Below, piece by piece: positions 49,170-58,868 of a DNA stretch of 64,000 nt (the first letter of the stretch is position 1; each line of letters starts with the position of its first letter). A model generated the notes under the pieces. The model was not told the origin of the DNA and did not search any database. It worked only from the letters and a program-made list of their open reading frames with translations. The DNA lies in NCBI RefSeq assembly GCF_022809775.1, contig NZ_CP094380.1:1599001-1663000 (forward strand), written 5' to 3'. This DNA comes from Pseudodesulfovibrio tunisiensis (GTDB taxonomy: Bacteria > Desulfobacterota > Desulfovibrionia > Desulfovibrionales > Desulfovibrionaceae). The translations under genes were made by a program, and so were the position numbers.

Positions 49170-50843
49170 ATGTGGCGGAAATTTTCCATCCGAACCAGAA
49201 TTCTGGTTCTCCTGCTTCTGATTGTCCTGTCCACCATCTTTACCGGCGGTACATTCTGGGCCGGGCTGATCCAGCTCTCGGCCGAAGGAACCGGGGAAAC
49301 CCGGGCCGCAATCATGGAAGGCTTCGAACGAACCCTGAAATTCTCGGTCCAATCCGTGGCCACCCGGGTTGCCGATGCCGTAAGCGAAGCCAAGGCAGCA
49401 GGAACAGCACCGGAAAAAGCGGTCCAGCGCGAACTCAGGAACATCCGCTTCGACAGGAACGGCTACTACTTTGCCTACGACACCTCGGGCGTGAACGTGG
49501 CCCATCCCCTTCGCCCGGAATTCCAGGGCACGGACCGCATCAACATTCAGGACAAGAAGGGCAAGCCCTACATTCGCCAGCTCGCGGAAAAAGCCCGGCA
49601 GGGCGGCGGATTCGTCACCTACTGGTTCTTCAAGCCCGGGGAGAAGGTCCCCTCCCCCAAGCTGGCCTACGCCGAACTGATCCCGGGCACGGATTTCTGG
49701 GTCGCCACAGGCATCTACATCGACGCCATCGACAAATGCAGTGCGGCCACTGCCGACAAGTTCAACGCCTTCACCAACAAGCTGGTCTTCTGGATCGCCA
49801 TGGCCGTGATTCTCGGGCTGGTACTGGTGGTCATCCCGCTCGTGCTCTTCATCGCGCGCAGCATCACCCAGCCCCTGTCCCGGTGCGTGGACGCGGCCCG
49901 CGCCATTGCCAAGGGGCGGCTCGACGTGCATCTGGAAGACAATCACAAGGATGAGGTGAGCCAGCTCACCCGGGCCATGAACCGAATGGCCGACCATATT
50001 CGCGACGTGGTGCAGAACGTGCAGGAAGGCAGCGATGCCGTGGTCTCCAATGGCGAAGAACTCGCGGCCTCGTCCCAGAATCTGGCTGCTGGCGCATCAC
50101 GGCAGGCCGCATCCGCGGAACAGATTTCCGCCAGCATGGAACAGATGACCGCCAACATCACCCAGAACGCAGAGACCGCGTCCCAGACGGAAATCACGGC
50201 CCGACAGGCAGCCGATGAAGCGGAAAAGGGCGGCAAGGCCGTGACCGAAACCGTGGAAGCCATGAAAAAGATTGCGGAACGCATTGCCATTGTCGAGGAA
50301 ATCGCCCGGCAGACCAACCTGCTGGCGCTCAACGCGGCCATCGAGGCGGCGCGGGCCGGAGAACAGGGCAAGGGATTTGCCGTGGTGGCGGCGGAAGTGC
50401 GCAAGCTGGCCGAACGCAGCGGAACGGCTGCCGGAGAGATCAGCGAACTCTCGGCCACCAGCATGCAGATAGCGGAACGCGCCGGGTCCATGCTCGTGGA
50501 CGTGGTCCCGGACATCAAGAGCACCGCCGAACTGGTACACGCCATTTCCCGGGCCACGGCGGAACAGAGTTCCGGAGCCGACGAGATCAACCGCGCGCTT
50601 CAGGAATTCGATCAGGTGGTGCAGCAGAATGCGGCCGCAGCCGAGGAGGTGGCTTCCACTTCGGACCGGCTGTCCTCCCAGGCTCTCCAGCTTCAGGACT
50701 CGGTGGGCTTTTTCAAGCTGAACGGCAACGGACATGCGCTTTCGGCCCCGACACAGGAAAGGCAGGCCCTTCCCGGCTCCCACCCCCGTCAGGTATTCCC
50801 GGTGCCGATCCGGGACGAACAGGACGTGTACGAACGTTTCTGA
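49170..50843 (+). CDS. Methyl-accepting chemotaxis protein with a single Cache sensor
   Basis: 557 residues from the ATG at 49170 (GAGG five bases upstream; a GTG six bases earlier is an alternative). Two helices (~residues 12-32 and ~210-230) flank a periplasmic sCache domain ([27 protein letters not shown]), a fold that binds small organic acids such as acetate or pyruvate. A HAMP domain and the signalling hairpin follow, with the invariant tip [21 protein letters not shown]. There is no obvious C-terminal CheR-tether pentapeptide. Its place after the pyruvate-acetate genes fits an organic-acid receptor, but that is inference. Confidence 0.93.
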   Translation: MWRKFSIRTRILVLLLLIVLSTIFTGGTFWAGLIQLSAEGTGETRAAIMEGFERTLKFSVQSVATRVADAVSEAKAAGTAPEKAVQRELRNIRFDRNGYYFAYDTSGVNVAHPLRPEFQGTDRINIQDKKGKPYIRQLAEKARQGGGFVTYWFFKPGEKVPSPKLAYAELIPGTDFWVATGIYIDAIDKCSAATADKFNAFTNKLVFWIAMAVILGLVLVVIPLVLFIARSITQPLSRCVDAARAIAKGRLDVHLEDNHKDEVSQLTRAMNRMADHIRDVVQNVQEGSDAVVSNGEELAASSQNLAAGASRQAASAEQISASMEQMTANITQNAETASQTEITARQAADEAEKGGKAVTETVEAMKKIAERIAIVEEIARQTNLLALNAAIEAARAGEQGKGFAVVAAEVRKLAERSGTAAGEISELSATSMQIAERAGSMLVDVVPDIKSTAELVHAISRATAEQSSGADEINRALQEFDQVVQQNAAAAEEVASTSDRLSSQALQLQDSVGFFKLNGNGHALSAPTQERQALPGSHPRQVFPVPIRDEQDVYERF

Positions 50844-50873
50844 CGTTCCCCGTCCCCATGACCGCACAAAAGA

Positions 50874-50902
50874 AAGGGAGCCTCGAAAGAGGCTCCCTTT
50901 CC
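50874..50902. terminator. Bidirectional terminator between two convergent genes
   Basis: GGGAGCCTC/GAGGCTCCC arms, GAAA loop, preceded by an AAAGAAA run and followed by TTTCC. It serves the chemoreceptor gene and the convergent minus-strand gene. Confidence 0.9.
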
Positions 50903-50924
50903 CATACCCTGCCGTAATCGAAAA

Positions 50925-51266
50925 CTATTGCACGGTGACCGTGGTGGCTTCCACTTCCGTGTACATGAAACTGCTGGCGATCCGGCCGTTCACGTTCACG
51001 GTGGCGTGCTGCATGTCCACGTTGTCCAGTGCGCCGTCCTCGGTCTGGAGCAGCAGTTCGCCGGTACCATCCGAAAACAGATACACGTTGTCCTTGACCT
51101 TGCGGACCAGATGGCCGCTGAGCACCACGCCGGTATCGACGCCGCAGGTCTTGGCCTCGGCCACGGAGGTTGCCTTGTAAGGTCCGAAGGATTCCGCCTT
51201 GACAGCCGACATGGCGGTTCCAGCCATCACCAACATAAGAATCAAAACCATACCCATACGCTTCAT
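50925..51266 (-). CDS. YgiW/YdeI-family periplasmic OB-fold protein
   Basis: 113 residues from the ATG at 51266 (AGGGG seven bases upstream). The signal peptide occupies the first ~23 residues. The mature part matches the bacterial OB-fold (BOF) family: ATSVAEAKTCGVDTGVVLSG, then VYLFSDGTGELLLQTEDG and VNVNGRI. Family members are small periplasmic proteins tied to stress or metal response; the exact role here is unknown. It has a long AT-rich upstream region with a palindromic operator-like site. Confidence 0.82.
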   Translation of the reverse strand: MKRMGMVLILMLVMAGTAMSAVKAESFGPYKATSVAEAKTCGVDTGVVLSGHLVRKVKDNVYLFSDGTGELLLQTEDGALDNVDMQHATVNVNGRIASSFMYTEVEATTVTVQ

Positions 51267-51418
51267 GACTATACCCCTGTGTAAAACTTTCCTGTGCTTT
51301 GGAACGACTTCCTCGCCGTTCGTGAGTCCAGAAATACCACAGTCAAACAAAAAAGCCAGAAAAAATATCGCCTTTAACATATCGCAATATTTGGACAAAT
51401 AAAATTTCTTCAAAAATT

Positions 51419-51438
51419 AATTGATTGGTCAATCAATT
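51419..51438. promoter_or_regulatory. Operator-like palindrome upstream of the ygiW-like gene
   Basis: AATTGATTG-GT-CAATCAATT: nine-base arms with a two-base centre, in the style of TetR/AcrR-family operators. It lies 153 bp upstream of the ygiW-like start codon. No TetR gene is present in the window. Confidence 0.5.
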
Positions 51439-51615
51439 TTTGCCCCCAAATCGCCCTTTCTGTATCACCCGTTCCAGCTACGCCGTCTGTGGAAAACCTG
51501 CGGGTATTGCCTCTTCCACAGGTCGGAAAAAAACAGGCTCTCCTATGCTCCACTTCGAGCGTTTCGCACACGTCCGGACAAGCCCGAAACAAGGCTCGCA
51601 CATTGCCGGGCAACC

Positions 51616-51648
51616 CCAAAAAAAGCGCATCCCGCAAGGATGCGCTTG
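51616..51648 (-). terminator. Terminator of the CysK fusion gene
   Basis: On the minus strand: AAGCGCATCC, loop TTGCG, GGATGCGCTT and a run of T. It lies about 25 bp after the stop codon. Confidence 0.9.
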
Positions 51649-51673
51649 AGGAGATTTCTGCTGAAACCAATTT

Positions 51674-53956
51674 CTATATGGGAAAGACCCTCGGTCCCTT
51701 GGCCGTGTCCTCAACACGGTATCCAGCGGACGCCAAGCGGTCCCGAAGGGCGTCGGAAGCCTGAAAATCCTTGCCCTGACGCGCCTTCTGACGGTCCGCC
51801 ACCATTGCCTGCACCTCATCGGGCAGACCGGACAGCGGCACGGGCAGATGCTCCCGATCCAGAATGCCGAGAATGTCGTCCGCAGCCAGCAACTGGTCAA
51901 GGCAGGTCCGGGCCTCGGCACCGGTCAACCGGGACTCGGAAATACAGGCGTTGGCCTGCTTGATGAACCGGAACAGCACAGCCCAGAACCGATGCAGGGC
52001 CAGATCATCCTCCAAGGCATCACGCAGTCCGGCCTTGAGATCGAAAACGGCCTGATCCACATCGCGGGAGACCTCGTCGCCCGGGGCATCCTGCATGGCA
52101 GCCAACGCTGCCGCGCCCTCCTGCACCCGCTGCCAGTTGCGCGTCCACATGGCCAGATTCTCGGGCGTGGCGCACAACGGCTTGGAATGGGTGGCGGAAA
52201 GCAGCCAGAATCGAGCAGCCCGATATCCGCCCAAGGTCTTGGCCACGGAATCCAGATTCATGCCCTCGCAATCCACGGCCATCTTGTTGATCACCCACGT
52301 CTGCAACTCGCGCCGGGCTGCGCTCCAGATGGCGCGCATGTTTTCCAGATGCGGAAACTGGTGGGTTTCGCTGCCGATGAACACGTCGATGCGCGACAGG
52401 GAATCCAGCGCCGCAGCAGCGTGCTGGAGAAACCACGAAGGCCGGACATTGCCCCATTCGGTCTCCATGACTTCGCCGCGCTTCAAATCCATGAGCGAAG
52501 CGCGCTTGAACAGAGTGAAATCAAGGGGGTTGTCCTTGACGTAGGCACCCAGATCAACCGTGCGCCCTGCCGAGACCTTTTCCAGATCCATGGTCCCGAC
52601 CTCGCCGTACCGCTTGTCGCGAAACACGTCGAAATACACGGAACGCAGCTTTTCATAGGCCAGCCCCTTGCCCAGCAGCTTGCGGCACAGGTCCACGGCC
52701 GTGGAGCGGGAATCCGAAGCCAGAGGAAACAGCATTTCCTCGGAAATGCCCATGTCCCTGGCCTTGGTCCGAATGGCCTCCCGGGTCTGCGCGGCAAAAT
52801 CCGCCCATGCCATGCCTGCATCGCGCGATGCAGCCAAAGTCCGGTCGTCCATGTCGGCCAGCCCGGCCACGGCAGTCACATCGATCCCGCGGGCAGACAG
52901 GGCGCGACGCATCACGTCCAGCACCACGAGCCGCCGCCAGGAATCAAGGCCGGAAATGTTGTCGAGACTCGGCCCCATGGAATACAGGCCCAACCCGCCC
53001 GAGGCGTTCAGCGGCTTGAGCGTTGCAGAAGCCGCGTCCATCAGGGACATGCAGCTCGCGGCCTTGGGCGCGAACAGCGGAGTGCTCAGGTAGCGTTCGC
53101 CACCGTCCGGAAAAATGGCCACGATCACACCGCTCTTCATGCGTTTGGCGAGCTGCACAGCTCCGCCAAGGGCAGCCCCCGAACTCATGCCCGCGAAAAT
53201 GCCCTCTTCCCGGGCCAGCCTGCGGCAGTAGTCGAAGGCAACCTCGTCCTCCACGTGCAGGATTTCATCCATCTGTTTCTTGTCATAAATTCCGGGAGGA
53301 TAGGACTCCAGCATGTTCTTGAGGCCCTGAATCTTGTGCCCGGCATACGGCTCCACCGCTGCGACGCGGGCCGTGGGACTCATCTCGTGCAATCGCTTGG
53401 CAATGCCCATGGCCGTGCCCGAGGTGCCCAGACACACCACGGCGTAATCGACCTTTCCCTCGGTCTGTTCCCAGATTTCCAGCCCGGTGCCGTTGTAGTG
53501 TGCCTCGATGCAGGCCGGATTGTTGTACTGGTCCATGAGCACATACTTGTCCGGTTCCTCGCGGGCCAGACGATAGGCCAGCTCGATGGCCCCGTCCGTG
53601 GCAAGATGGCCGGGAGTCAACTCGATCTCGGCTCCGTAGGCGCGCATGATCATCTTGCGCTCCTCGCTGGCGGTCTCGGGCATGATCAGCCGGATGCGAT
53701 ATCCCTTGACCGCGGCCACCATGGCCAGACCGATGCCGGTATTGCCGGATGTGGGCTCGATGATGATCTTGTCAGGGCTCAACTCGCCCGAACGTTCCGC
53801 AGCCTCGATCATGGCGCGAGCCACACGGTCCTTGATGGAGCCGCCCAGATTGGCGCATTCCAGCTTGGCCAAAATCTTGACGTTCGGATTCGGATTCAGG
53901 CGGCGTATTTCCACAAGGGGTGTGGACCCGATGAGGGAAAGCAGGTCTCTATTCAT
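51674..53956 (-). CDS. Cysteine synthase fused to a catalytically degenerate cysteinyl-tRNA synthetase-like domain
   Basis: 760 residues. Residues 1-300 are an intact O-acetylserine sulfhydrylase: PLP lysine K42 in GGSIKDRVA, PTSGNTGIGLAM, GTSGTAMG phosphate loop. Residues ~320-745 align with class I CysRS (SMGPSLDN for CGPTVYD; GLADMDDRTLAASRDAG; PHLENM for PHHENE; ARFWLLSATHSKPL). Key sites are lost: zinc Cys to Met327, HIGH to ISGL, WHIEC to WFLQH (508-512), and KMSKS to LDSVA. The C-terminal helical part (DFQASDALRDRLASAGY) is kept. The CysK half should make cysteine; the other half cannot be a normal synthetase and may regulate or bind tRNA or cysteine. Confidence 0.93.
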   Translation of the reverse strand: MNRDLLSLIGSTPLVEIRRLNPNPNVKILAKLECANLGGSIKDRVARAMIEAAERSGELSPDKIIIEPTSGNTGIGLAMVAAVKGYRIRLIMPETASEERKMIMRAYGAEIELTPGHLATDGAIELAYRLAREEPDKYVLMDQYNNPACIEAHYNGTGLEIWEQTEGKVDYAVVCLGTSGTAMGIAKRLHEMSPTARVAAVEPYAGHKIQGLKNMLESYPPGIYDKKQMDEILHVEDEVAFDYCRRLAREEGIFAGMSSGAALGGAVQLAKRMKSGVIVAIFPDGGERYLSTPLFAPKAASCMSLMDAASATLKPLNASGGLGLYSMGPSLDNISGLDSWRRLVVLDVMRRALSARGIDVTAVAGLADMDDRTLAASRDAGMAWADFAAQTREAIRTKARDMGISEEMLFPLASDSRSTAVDLCRKLLGKGLAYEKLRSVYFDVFRDKRYGEVGTMDLEKVSAGRTVDLGAYVKDNPLDFTLFKRASLMDLKRGEVMETEWGNVRPSWFLQHAAAALDSLSRIDVFIGSETHQFPHLENMRAIWSAARRELQTWVINKMAVDCEGMNLDSVAKTLGGYRAARFWLLSATHSKPLCATPENLAMWTRNWQRVQEGAAALAAMQDAPGDEVSRDVDQAVFDLKAGLRDALEDDLALHRFWAVLFRFIKQANACISESRLTGAEARTCLDQLLAADDILGILDREHLPVPLSGLPDEVQAMVADRQKARQGKDFQASDALRDRLASAGYRVEDTAKGPRVFPI

Positions 53957-54095
53957 GGCATTTCCTTGAAATCAGGGAACATGAAGTTATATTTGTCATC
54001 CGCACGGTAGGGCAAAAATCCGATGGACGCAACTGGCACGCATCATGCAAATTTTCCGACGATCCGCCATGAAACCAGCGCCCCAAGGAGACGTC

Positions 54096-55859
54096 ATGAC
54101 AGGCTACCCGTTCATCAAGGACAACATAGAGGCCCTCAAGGAAATGGGCCACCCGGTCTATACCTGGCTTGCCAGCGGCCAGTATGATCAGGAAGACATG
54201 ACCAGCAGGCTGTTCATCAACGACCTCGGCCTGCACGACTGGCGCATGGACAACGGCACGGGCATTTTCGAGGCCCTGCCACCCGTGGGCGCATACAAGA
54301 ACTGGAATCCCGGGGAAAAGGCCGGAACCAGCGCCACCATCATCGTGGGCTGCAATCTCGGCTACGGCGTGAACCACGTGCTCATGAACACCCCGGACAC
54401 GCACAAGGTCATCCTGCTCGAACCCCGGCCCGAAATGCTCATGGCCTGCCTCGGCCAGACCGACTACCGCCCGTTCATGGAAGCGAAGAAGCTGCACCTG
54501 ATGGTCCCGGACGAAAACTACATTCAGGAAGTCATCCGCAATCTGGACATGCAGTTCATCTACGGCCAGATTCATCTGCGCGGCGACCTGCCCAGCCGAC
54601 AGATAGGTCCCGAGTACGCGCACTGGACGCGCATCATCAAGGAAAAGCTGGAAAACTTCTCTCTGGAACTGTCCACGCTGCGCCACCGGCAGGACACCAT
54701 GGTGAGCAACGAACTCAAGAATTTCCGCCGCGCCCTGAACGACGGCAGCCTGCTTCAGCTCGAAGGAGCGGCACAGGGCATGGGCGCGGTCATTCTGGGC
54801 GCCGGGCCGAGCATCGCGGAAACCGCACCCAAGCTTGCGGCCGATCCCGGAAACATGCTCTACACCACGGCGCTCCAGACCCTGCCCGTACTTCAGCAGC
54901 ACGGACTCAAGCCGCACATCTGTCTGGCCATCGACTTCGATGACAGCATGCTCAAGGTCTATGACCGTCTGGACCCGGAATTCGCTCGGGACATTCCCCT
55001 GATCTACTCCACCAAGCTCAATCCCGAAGTGGTGGAGCGGTACCCCGGCCCCACCGTTCCTCTGTGGACCGTGGGCGGCATGGGCACCTTCGTGATGAAG
55101 GACCGGGAACTGGTTCTGGACGCGGGCGGCAACGTGAGCCTTGCCCTTGCCCGCTTCCTGCGCTGGTGCGGGGTCAGCCACATCGTGCTGGCCGGTCAGG
55201 ATTTCGCCTATGTGGGCGCACGCACCCATGCCAACGGCCACCACGCCACGGGCAACCTGAAGTTCAATCCGCGCATGCACCAGAGGATCACGGATATCCA
55301 TGGCAACGAACTCATTTCCTCCATCCAGTACCTGACCGCGAAACGCGAGATGGAAGAAGACCTCACACGCGGAAATTTCCCGGTCTTCAACCTCTACGGT
55401 GGCGGTGCGCCCATTGACGGCACCACGCCGGAAAGCGTGGAACAGGCCCGCATGCGGGGTCATCTGGCCTCGACTCCGGGCAGCGTGACCCGATTTCTGG
55501 CCGCGCTGGAAACCTGCCGCACGATCCGGCCGCGCATGTCCGCCGTGCCTCAGGGACCCTCCTGGGCCGCTTCCCTGCGCAACGTGGAAAAACGACTCAG
55601 GAAGCTGTTCAAGCACGTGGCCGACAATCAGGAGGAAATCCACAAAACAATGCAGCAGGTGGAGGAATTCATAAAGCAGGACGCCCTGTACATTCCCTAC
55701 CTGTACAATGAAACCGTGGACATGGCCGGTCTGACTCGCGCCAAGTTCCGTTACGAAGCCAAGGATTTCCAGACCTTTCGCACAATCATGAAAACCGTTA
55801 TCCGCAAGGTCCGGGAAGTGGACCGCCACGTCTGCCCCAAGGACACGCTGGCAGCCTGA
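54096..55859 (+). CDS. Maf-type (DUF115) motility-associated glycosyltransferase
   Basis: 587 residues from the ATG at 54096 (AAGGAG five bases upstream). The central DUF115/MAF_flag10 domain carries GAVILGAGPSIAETAPKLA, SIAETAP and the sequence GVSHIVLAGQDFAYVG. Related Maf proteins add nonulosonic acids (pseudaminic or legionaminic acid) to flagellins. The C-terminal ~100 residues are a charged helical segment. No flagellin gene lies nearby. A terminator follows 24 bp after the stop. Confidence 0.82.
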   Translation: MTGYPFIKDNIEALKEMGHPVYTWLASGQYDQEDMTSRLFINDLGLHDWRMDNGTGIFEALPPVGAYKNWNPGEKAGTSATIIVGCNLGYGVNHVLMNTPDTHKVILLEPRPEMLMACLGQTDYRPFMEAKKLHLMVPDENYIQEVIRNLDMQFIYGQIHLRGDLPSRQIGPEYAHWTRIIKEKLENFSLELSTLRHRQDTMVSNELKNFRRALNDGSLLQLEGAAQGMGAVILGAGPSIAETAPKLAADPGNMLYTTALQTLPVLQQHGLKPHICLAIDFDDSMLKVYDRLDPEFARDIPLIYSTKLNPEVVERYPGPTVPLWTVGGMGTFVMKDRELVLDAGGNVSLALARFLRWCGVSHIVLAGQDFAYVGARTHANGHHATGNLKFNPRMHQRITDIHGNELISSIQYLTAKREMEEDLTRGNFPVFNLYGGGAPIDGTTPESVEQARMRGHLASTPGSVTRFLAALETCRTIRPRMSAVPQGPSWAASLRNVEKRLRKLFKHVADNQEEIHKTMQQVEEFIKQDALYIPYLYNETVDMAGLTRAKFRYEAKDFQTFRTIMKTVIRKVREVDRHVCPKDTLAA

Positions 55860-55882
55860 CAGGCCGCCCCCATCCGTTGACA

Positions 55883-55916
55883 AAGCCCTCCTGCATCTTG
55901 TGCAGGAGGGCTTTTT
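55883..55916 (+). terminator. Terminator after the Maf-type gene
   Basis: AGCCCTCCTGCA and TGCAGGAGGGCT arms with a TCTTG loop, followed by TTTTCC. Confidence 0.93.
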
Positions 55917-56013
55917 CCTGTTGCCCGCCTCCTGATTCTCATTGACTGCGGGCATCAAGACCCTATCTTCTATTAATGATAAAAATAACCATTTACGACA
56001 GGTGGTGACAATC

Positions 56014-57153
56014 ATGAACCCGACTGAAAAAATGTTTGCCATCATTGGAATGGCACTCCTGGCATTCGGGATTCTGCTGTTCGCGGATGGAAGGAAAGCA
56101 ATCGGAGACGACATGACCGAATCGAAGAAAACGGAAACGGCAGTACTTGCGGGCGGCTGCTTCTGGTGCGTGGAGGCGGATATGGAAAAGACGCCGGGCG
56201 TGATACGCGCCGTGTCCGGCTATGTGGGCGGCACCGAGCCGAACCCGAGCTACGAGCAGGTTTCCGGCGGCACGACCGGCCACAGGGAAGCGGTTCAGGT
56301 GGAATTCGATCCCGCCCGGATCACCTATGCCCGGATTCTGGACGTATTCTGGAAGCATCATGACCCCACGGACCCGGACGGATCGTTCGGAGACAGGGGG
56401 CACCAGTACACCTCGGCCATATTCTATCAGAATGACGACCAGAAGCGCATCGCCGAAGCCTCGCGCGACGCATTGAACGAATCCCGCAGATTCAGCAAGC
56501 CCGTGGCAACGGAAATCCTGCCGCTGAACCAGTTCCACAAGGCCGAGGAATACCATCAGGACTATTACAGGAAGAATCCGGTACGATACAAAAGCTACCG
56601 TTTTCTCTCGGGACGCGACCGCTTCGTGGACAAGCATTGGGGCGACGAAGCCGAAATGCCGGCAGCAATGCCGAAGGCACGGACCAAGGCCCCGACCTAT
56701 GCCAGACCGGACGATGAAACCCTGCGCCAGAAACTGACCCCGCTCCAGTACAAGGTCACGCAGGAGAACGGCACGGAGCAGCCCTTTGCCAATGCCCATT
56801 GGGACAACCACAAGCCGGGCATTTACGTGGACGTCGTGTCCGGAGAGCCGCTGTTCAGCTCGCTGGACAAGTTCGACTCGGGCACGGGCTGGCCGAGCTT
56901 CACCAGACCGCTCGAACCGGAAAACATCGTGGAAAAAAAGGACGAGACCCTGTTCACGCTCCGTACGGAAGTGCGCTCGCGCCACGGGGATTCCCATCTC
57001 GGCCACGTGTTCCGGGATGGCCCGCCGCCCACGGGACTGCGCTACTGCATCAATTCCGCCTCCCTGCACTTCGTGCCGGCTGAAGACTTGGCAAAGGAGG
57101 GATACGGCAAGTATTCCAGCATATTCGAGCAGGCGAATACCGTTCGAAAATAA
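56014..57153 (+). CDS. msrAB: Membrane-anchored MsrA-MsrB methionine sulfoxide reductase
   Basis: 379 residues from the ATG at 56014. An N-terminal hydrophobic anchor (residues ~7-25, [16 protein letters not shown]) suggests action in the periplasm. MsrA occupies ~45-210, with the catalytic [13 protein letters not shown] motif and [12 protein letters not shown]. MsrB occupies ~240-370, with GTGWPSF, HLGHVF and the catalytic RYCINSASL. It repairs both sulfoxide epimers of methionine in exported proteins. The two domains are in one chain and no cognate reductant gene is adjacent. Confidence 0.94.
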   Translation: MNPTEKMFAIIGMALLAFGILLFADGRKAIGDDMTESKKTETAVLAGGCFWCVEADMEKTPGVIRAVSGYVGGTEPNPSYEQVSGGTTGHREAVQVEFDPARITYARILDVFWKHHDPTDPDGSFGDRGHQYTSAIFYQNDDQKRIAEASRDALNESRRFSKPVATEILPLNQFHKAEEYHQDYYRKNPVRYKSYRFLSGRDRFVDKHWGDEAEMPAAMPKARTKAPTYARPDDETLRQKLTPLQYKVTQENGTEQPFANAHWDNHKPGIYVDVVSGEPLFSSLDKFDSGTGWPSFTRPLEPENIVEKKDETLFTLRTEVRSRHGDSHLGHVFRDGPPPTGLRYCINSASLHFVPAEDLAKEGYGKYSSIFEQANTVRK

Positions 57154-57237
57154 GATACTCACGAGGTTTACAACCGGGCCCAGCTCTGTTACTCGGGCGG
57201 TTCCCCACAGGGGAAAGCGTATAGGGAGGAGCGTATC

Positions 57238-57363
57238 ATGAACTACTGGACCGAACTCGGATGGATCATCATCCCCATGGATGCCATCGAAATCGGATTC
57301 GCCGTAGTCGCCTGCTGGATAGGGGTACGGCTCGACAGAAAGCGGATGAAAAAAGCCGCTTAG
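57238..57363 (+). CDS. 41-residue single-helix membrane protein
   Basis: The ORF MNYWTELGWIIIPMDAIEIG is followed by FAVVACWIGVRLDRKRMKKA and a final Ala. A strong AGGAG site lies six bases before the ATG, and a terminator follows the stop, which supports translation. The shape is one membrane helix (about residues 7-31) with a basic cytoplasmic tail. It resembles no family known to me. It sits 84 bp after msrAB and is perhaps co-transcribed. Confidence 0.7.
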   Translation: MNYWTELGWIIIPMDAIEIGFAVVACWIGVRLDRKRMKKAA

Positions 57364-57367
57364 GGTG

Positions 57368-57396
57368 AAACCGGGCTTCGGCCCGGTTTTTTCTTG
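57368..57396 (+). terminator. Terminator after the 41-residue membrane protein
   Basis: AACCGGGC, TTCG loop, GCCCGGTT, then TTTTC. Confidence 0.93.
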
Positions 57397-57428
57397 ACCA
57401 TCTTCCCGGAACACGCCGATCATGTCCC

Positions 57429-58868
57429 ATGTCTCCCGTCACTCCCGCGCATCGTGACACGGACGTTCTGGTCCTCGGCTCCGGCCTTGCCGGACTTCGC
57501 GCCGCACACGCCGCAGCCGCGGCCCCGCACCTGTCCGTGACCGTGGCAAGTCCTTCAAATGCGCCATCCGGATCCTCCTTCACCAACCGCAACAACGCCC
57601 TGGGCATCCAGCGGCCCGGGAAACACGACCGGGACGACTTCTGCCGCGAGGTTCTCGCCCTTGCCCGGCCCGGATTCGTGAATCCGCATCTTGTCCGGAT
57701 CATGGCCGAGGACGCCGAAGCGCGCTTCGCGGAACTGGAAGAAATGGGGTTGGACTTCCGCCGAAACGACTCGGGCGACCTTGCCCTGTTTCCCGGATGC
57801 GGCAGCCGGATTCCCCGGGCCGCGATATTCGACGATCTTGCCCATGCCCACGCCTGTTTCACGCAACGGGCCGAACAGGCCGGAGCCCTGTTTCTGCCCG
57901 GCTTCACGGTTCTGGGCCTTGCCATGGACAATGCCCGATGCGTGGGCGCATGGGGGATGCATGAAGGACGCCCCGCAGCCATCCGCGCCCGGACCGTGAT
58001 CATGGCCGTTGGCGGTCCGGCCCCGCTTTTTGCCCTGAACGTGAGCGGCAGGGCCAATCCCGGTTATGGGCACGCAATTCTGGCCCGGGCCGGGACGCGC
58101 ATGGTCAACACCGGCTTTCTCCAATTCATGTGGTACACGCGCGATCGACAATTCCGCTCCCCTGCCGCGCTTCTGTCCCCGGGCAACCGCATCCATCCCG
58201 ACTCCGGCACTCCCGTCACGGCGGAACAGGCCGTTGGCAGCGAACTGGAAGCATTGCGCTCGGCCCGCGCCCTGCATTGCCCGGCCTTTTTCGGCCAGCC
58301 GCAGTCGAAACTGGATGCATTGCTTCGGGATGCCCGGCATCACGACGGATTCGCACGAATCGAAACGCCGCGCGGAATGGAAGAAGTCGGGCTCATGGCC
58401 CATGCCGGGAATGGTGGCGCGGTCACGGACGAGCACGGCGCAACATCCGTGCCCGGCCTGTTCGCCGTGGGCGAATGCGCCGCGTCCATGCACGGCGCCA
58501 ACCGCATGGGCGGCTGCATGGTGCTGGCCACGCAGGTCTTTGGTCACAGGGCCGGCATCATGGCTGCACAGGAAGCCGCCAGTACTGCCCTCTGTTCACA
58601 ATCCCGATTTCGGGAAGCATGCGCAGACGCAAAAAAAACGGCCCAGCCTTCCAAGGCAGAGGCCGCTGAATGGGCAGGATTGCAAAAGGAAATGACGCGA
58701 CTCGCAACATTCCCGGACTTGAAAACGGAAAAACCGGAGCTGACCGATTTTCCGGACCAGCTCCGGGACGTCGCACACTCGTCAGGACCGGAGCTGTCAC
58801 TGGCCGCAACCGCCATGCTTTTGGCCGCAGACAGAAAAGGCAGGACGGACCAACCCTTCTACCTGTAG
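57429..58868 (+). CDS. NadB/FrdA-family FAD-dependent oxidoreductase
   Basis: 479 residues. N-terminal FAD loop VLVLGSGLAGLRAAHAAAA, then SSFTNRNNALGIQRPG, where related proteins have the flavin-contact GGI/GA motif. A later FAD motif VPGLFAVGECAASMHGANRMGGCMVLAT is clear. The family includes L-aspartate oxidase and fumarate reductase flavoproteins. No NadA or NadC lies nearby, and active-site residues are too diverged to choose a substrate. It may share history with nadB. It overlaps gmhB by 10 bp tail to tail. Confidence 0.8.
   Translation: MSPVTPAHRDTDVLVLGSGLAGLRAAHAAAAAPHLSVTVASPSNAPSGSSFTNRNNALGIQRPGKHDRDDFCREVLALARPGFVNPHLVRIMAEDAEARFAELEEMGLDFRRNDSGDLALFPGCGSRIPRAAIFDDLAHAHACFTQRAEQAGALFLPGFTVLGLAMDNARCVGAWGMHEGRPAAIRARTVIMAVGGPAPLFALNVSGRANPGYGHAILARAGTRMVNTGFLQFMWYTRDRQFRSPAALLSPGNRIHPDSGTPVTAEQAVGSELEALRSARALHCPAFFGQPQSKLDALLRDARHHDGFARIETPRGMEEVGLMAHAGNGGAVTDEHGATSVPGLFAVGECAASMHGANRMGGCMVLATQVFGHRAGIMAAQEAASTALCSQSRFREACADAKKTAQPSKAEAAEWAGLQKEMTRLATFPDLKTEKPELTDFPDQLRDVAHSSGPELSLAATAMLLAADRKGRTDQPFYL

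Larger units (their letters stand above)
51267..51673. other. 407-bp AT-rich region between the ygiW-like gene and the CysK fusion
   Basis: Holds the palindrome at 51419-51438 and the terminator of the right-hand gene at 51616-51648. The left half (51300-51420) is AT-rich and probably holds the promoter of the ygiW-like gene, but no hexamer pair was convincing. No small gene with a ribosome site was found. Confidence 0.6.
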
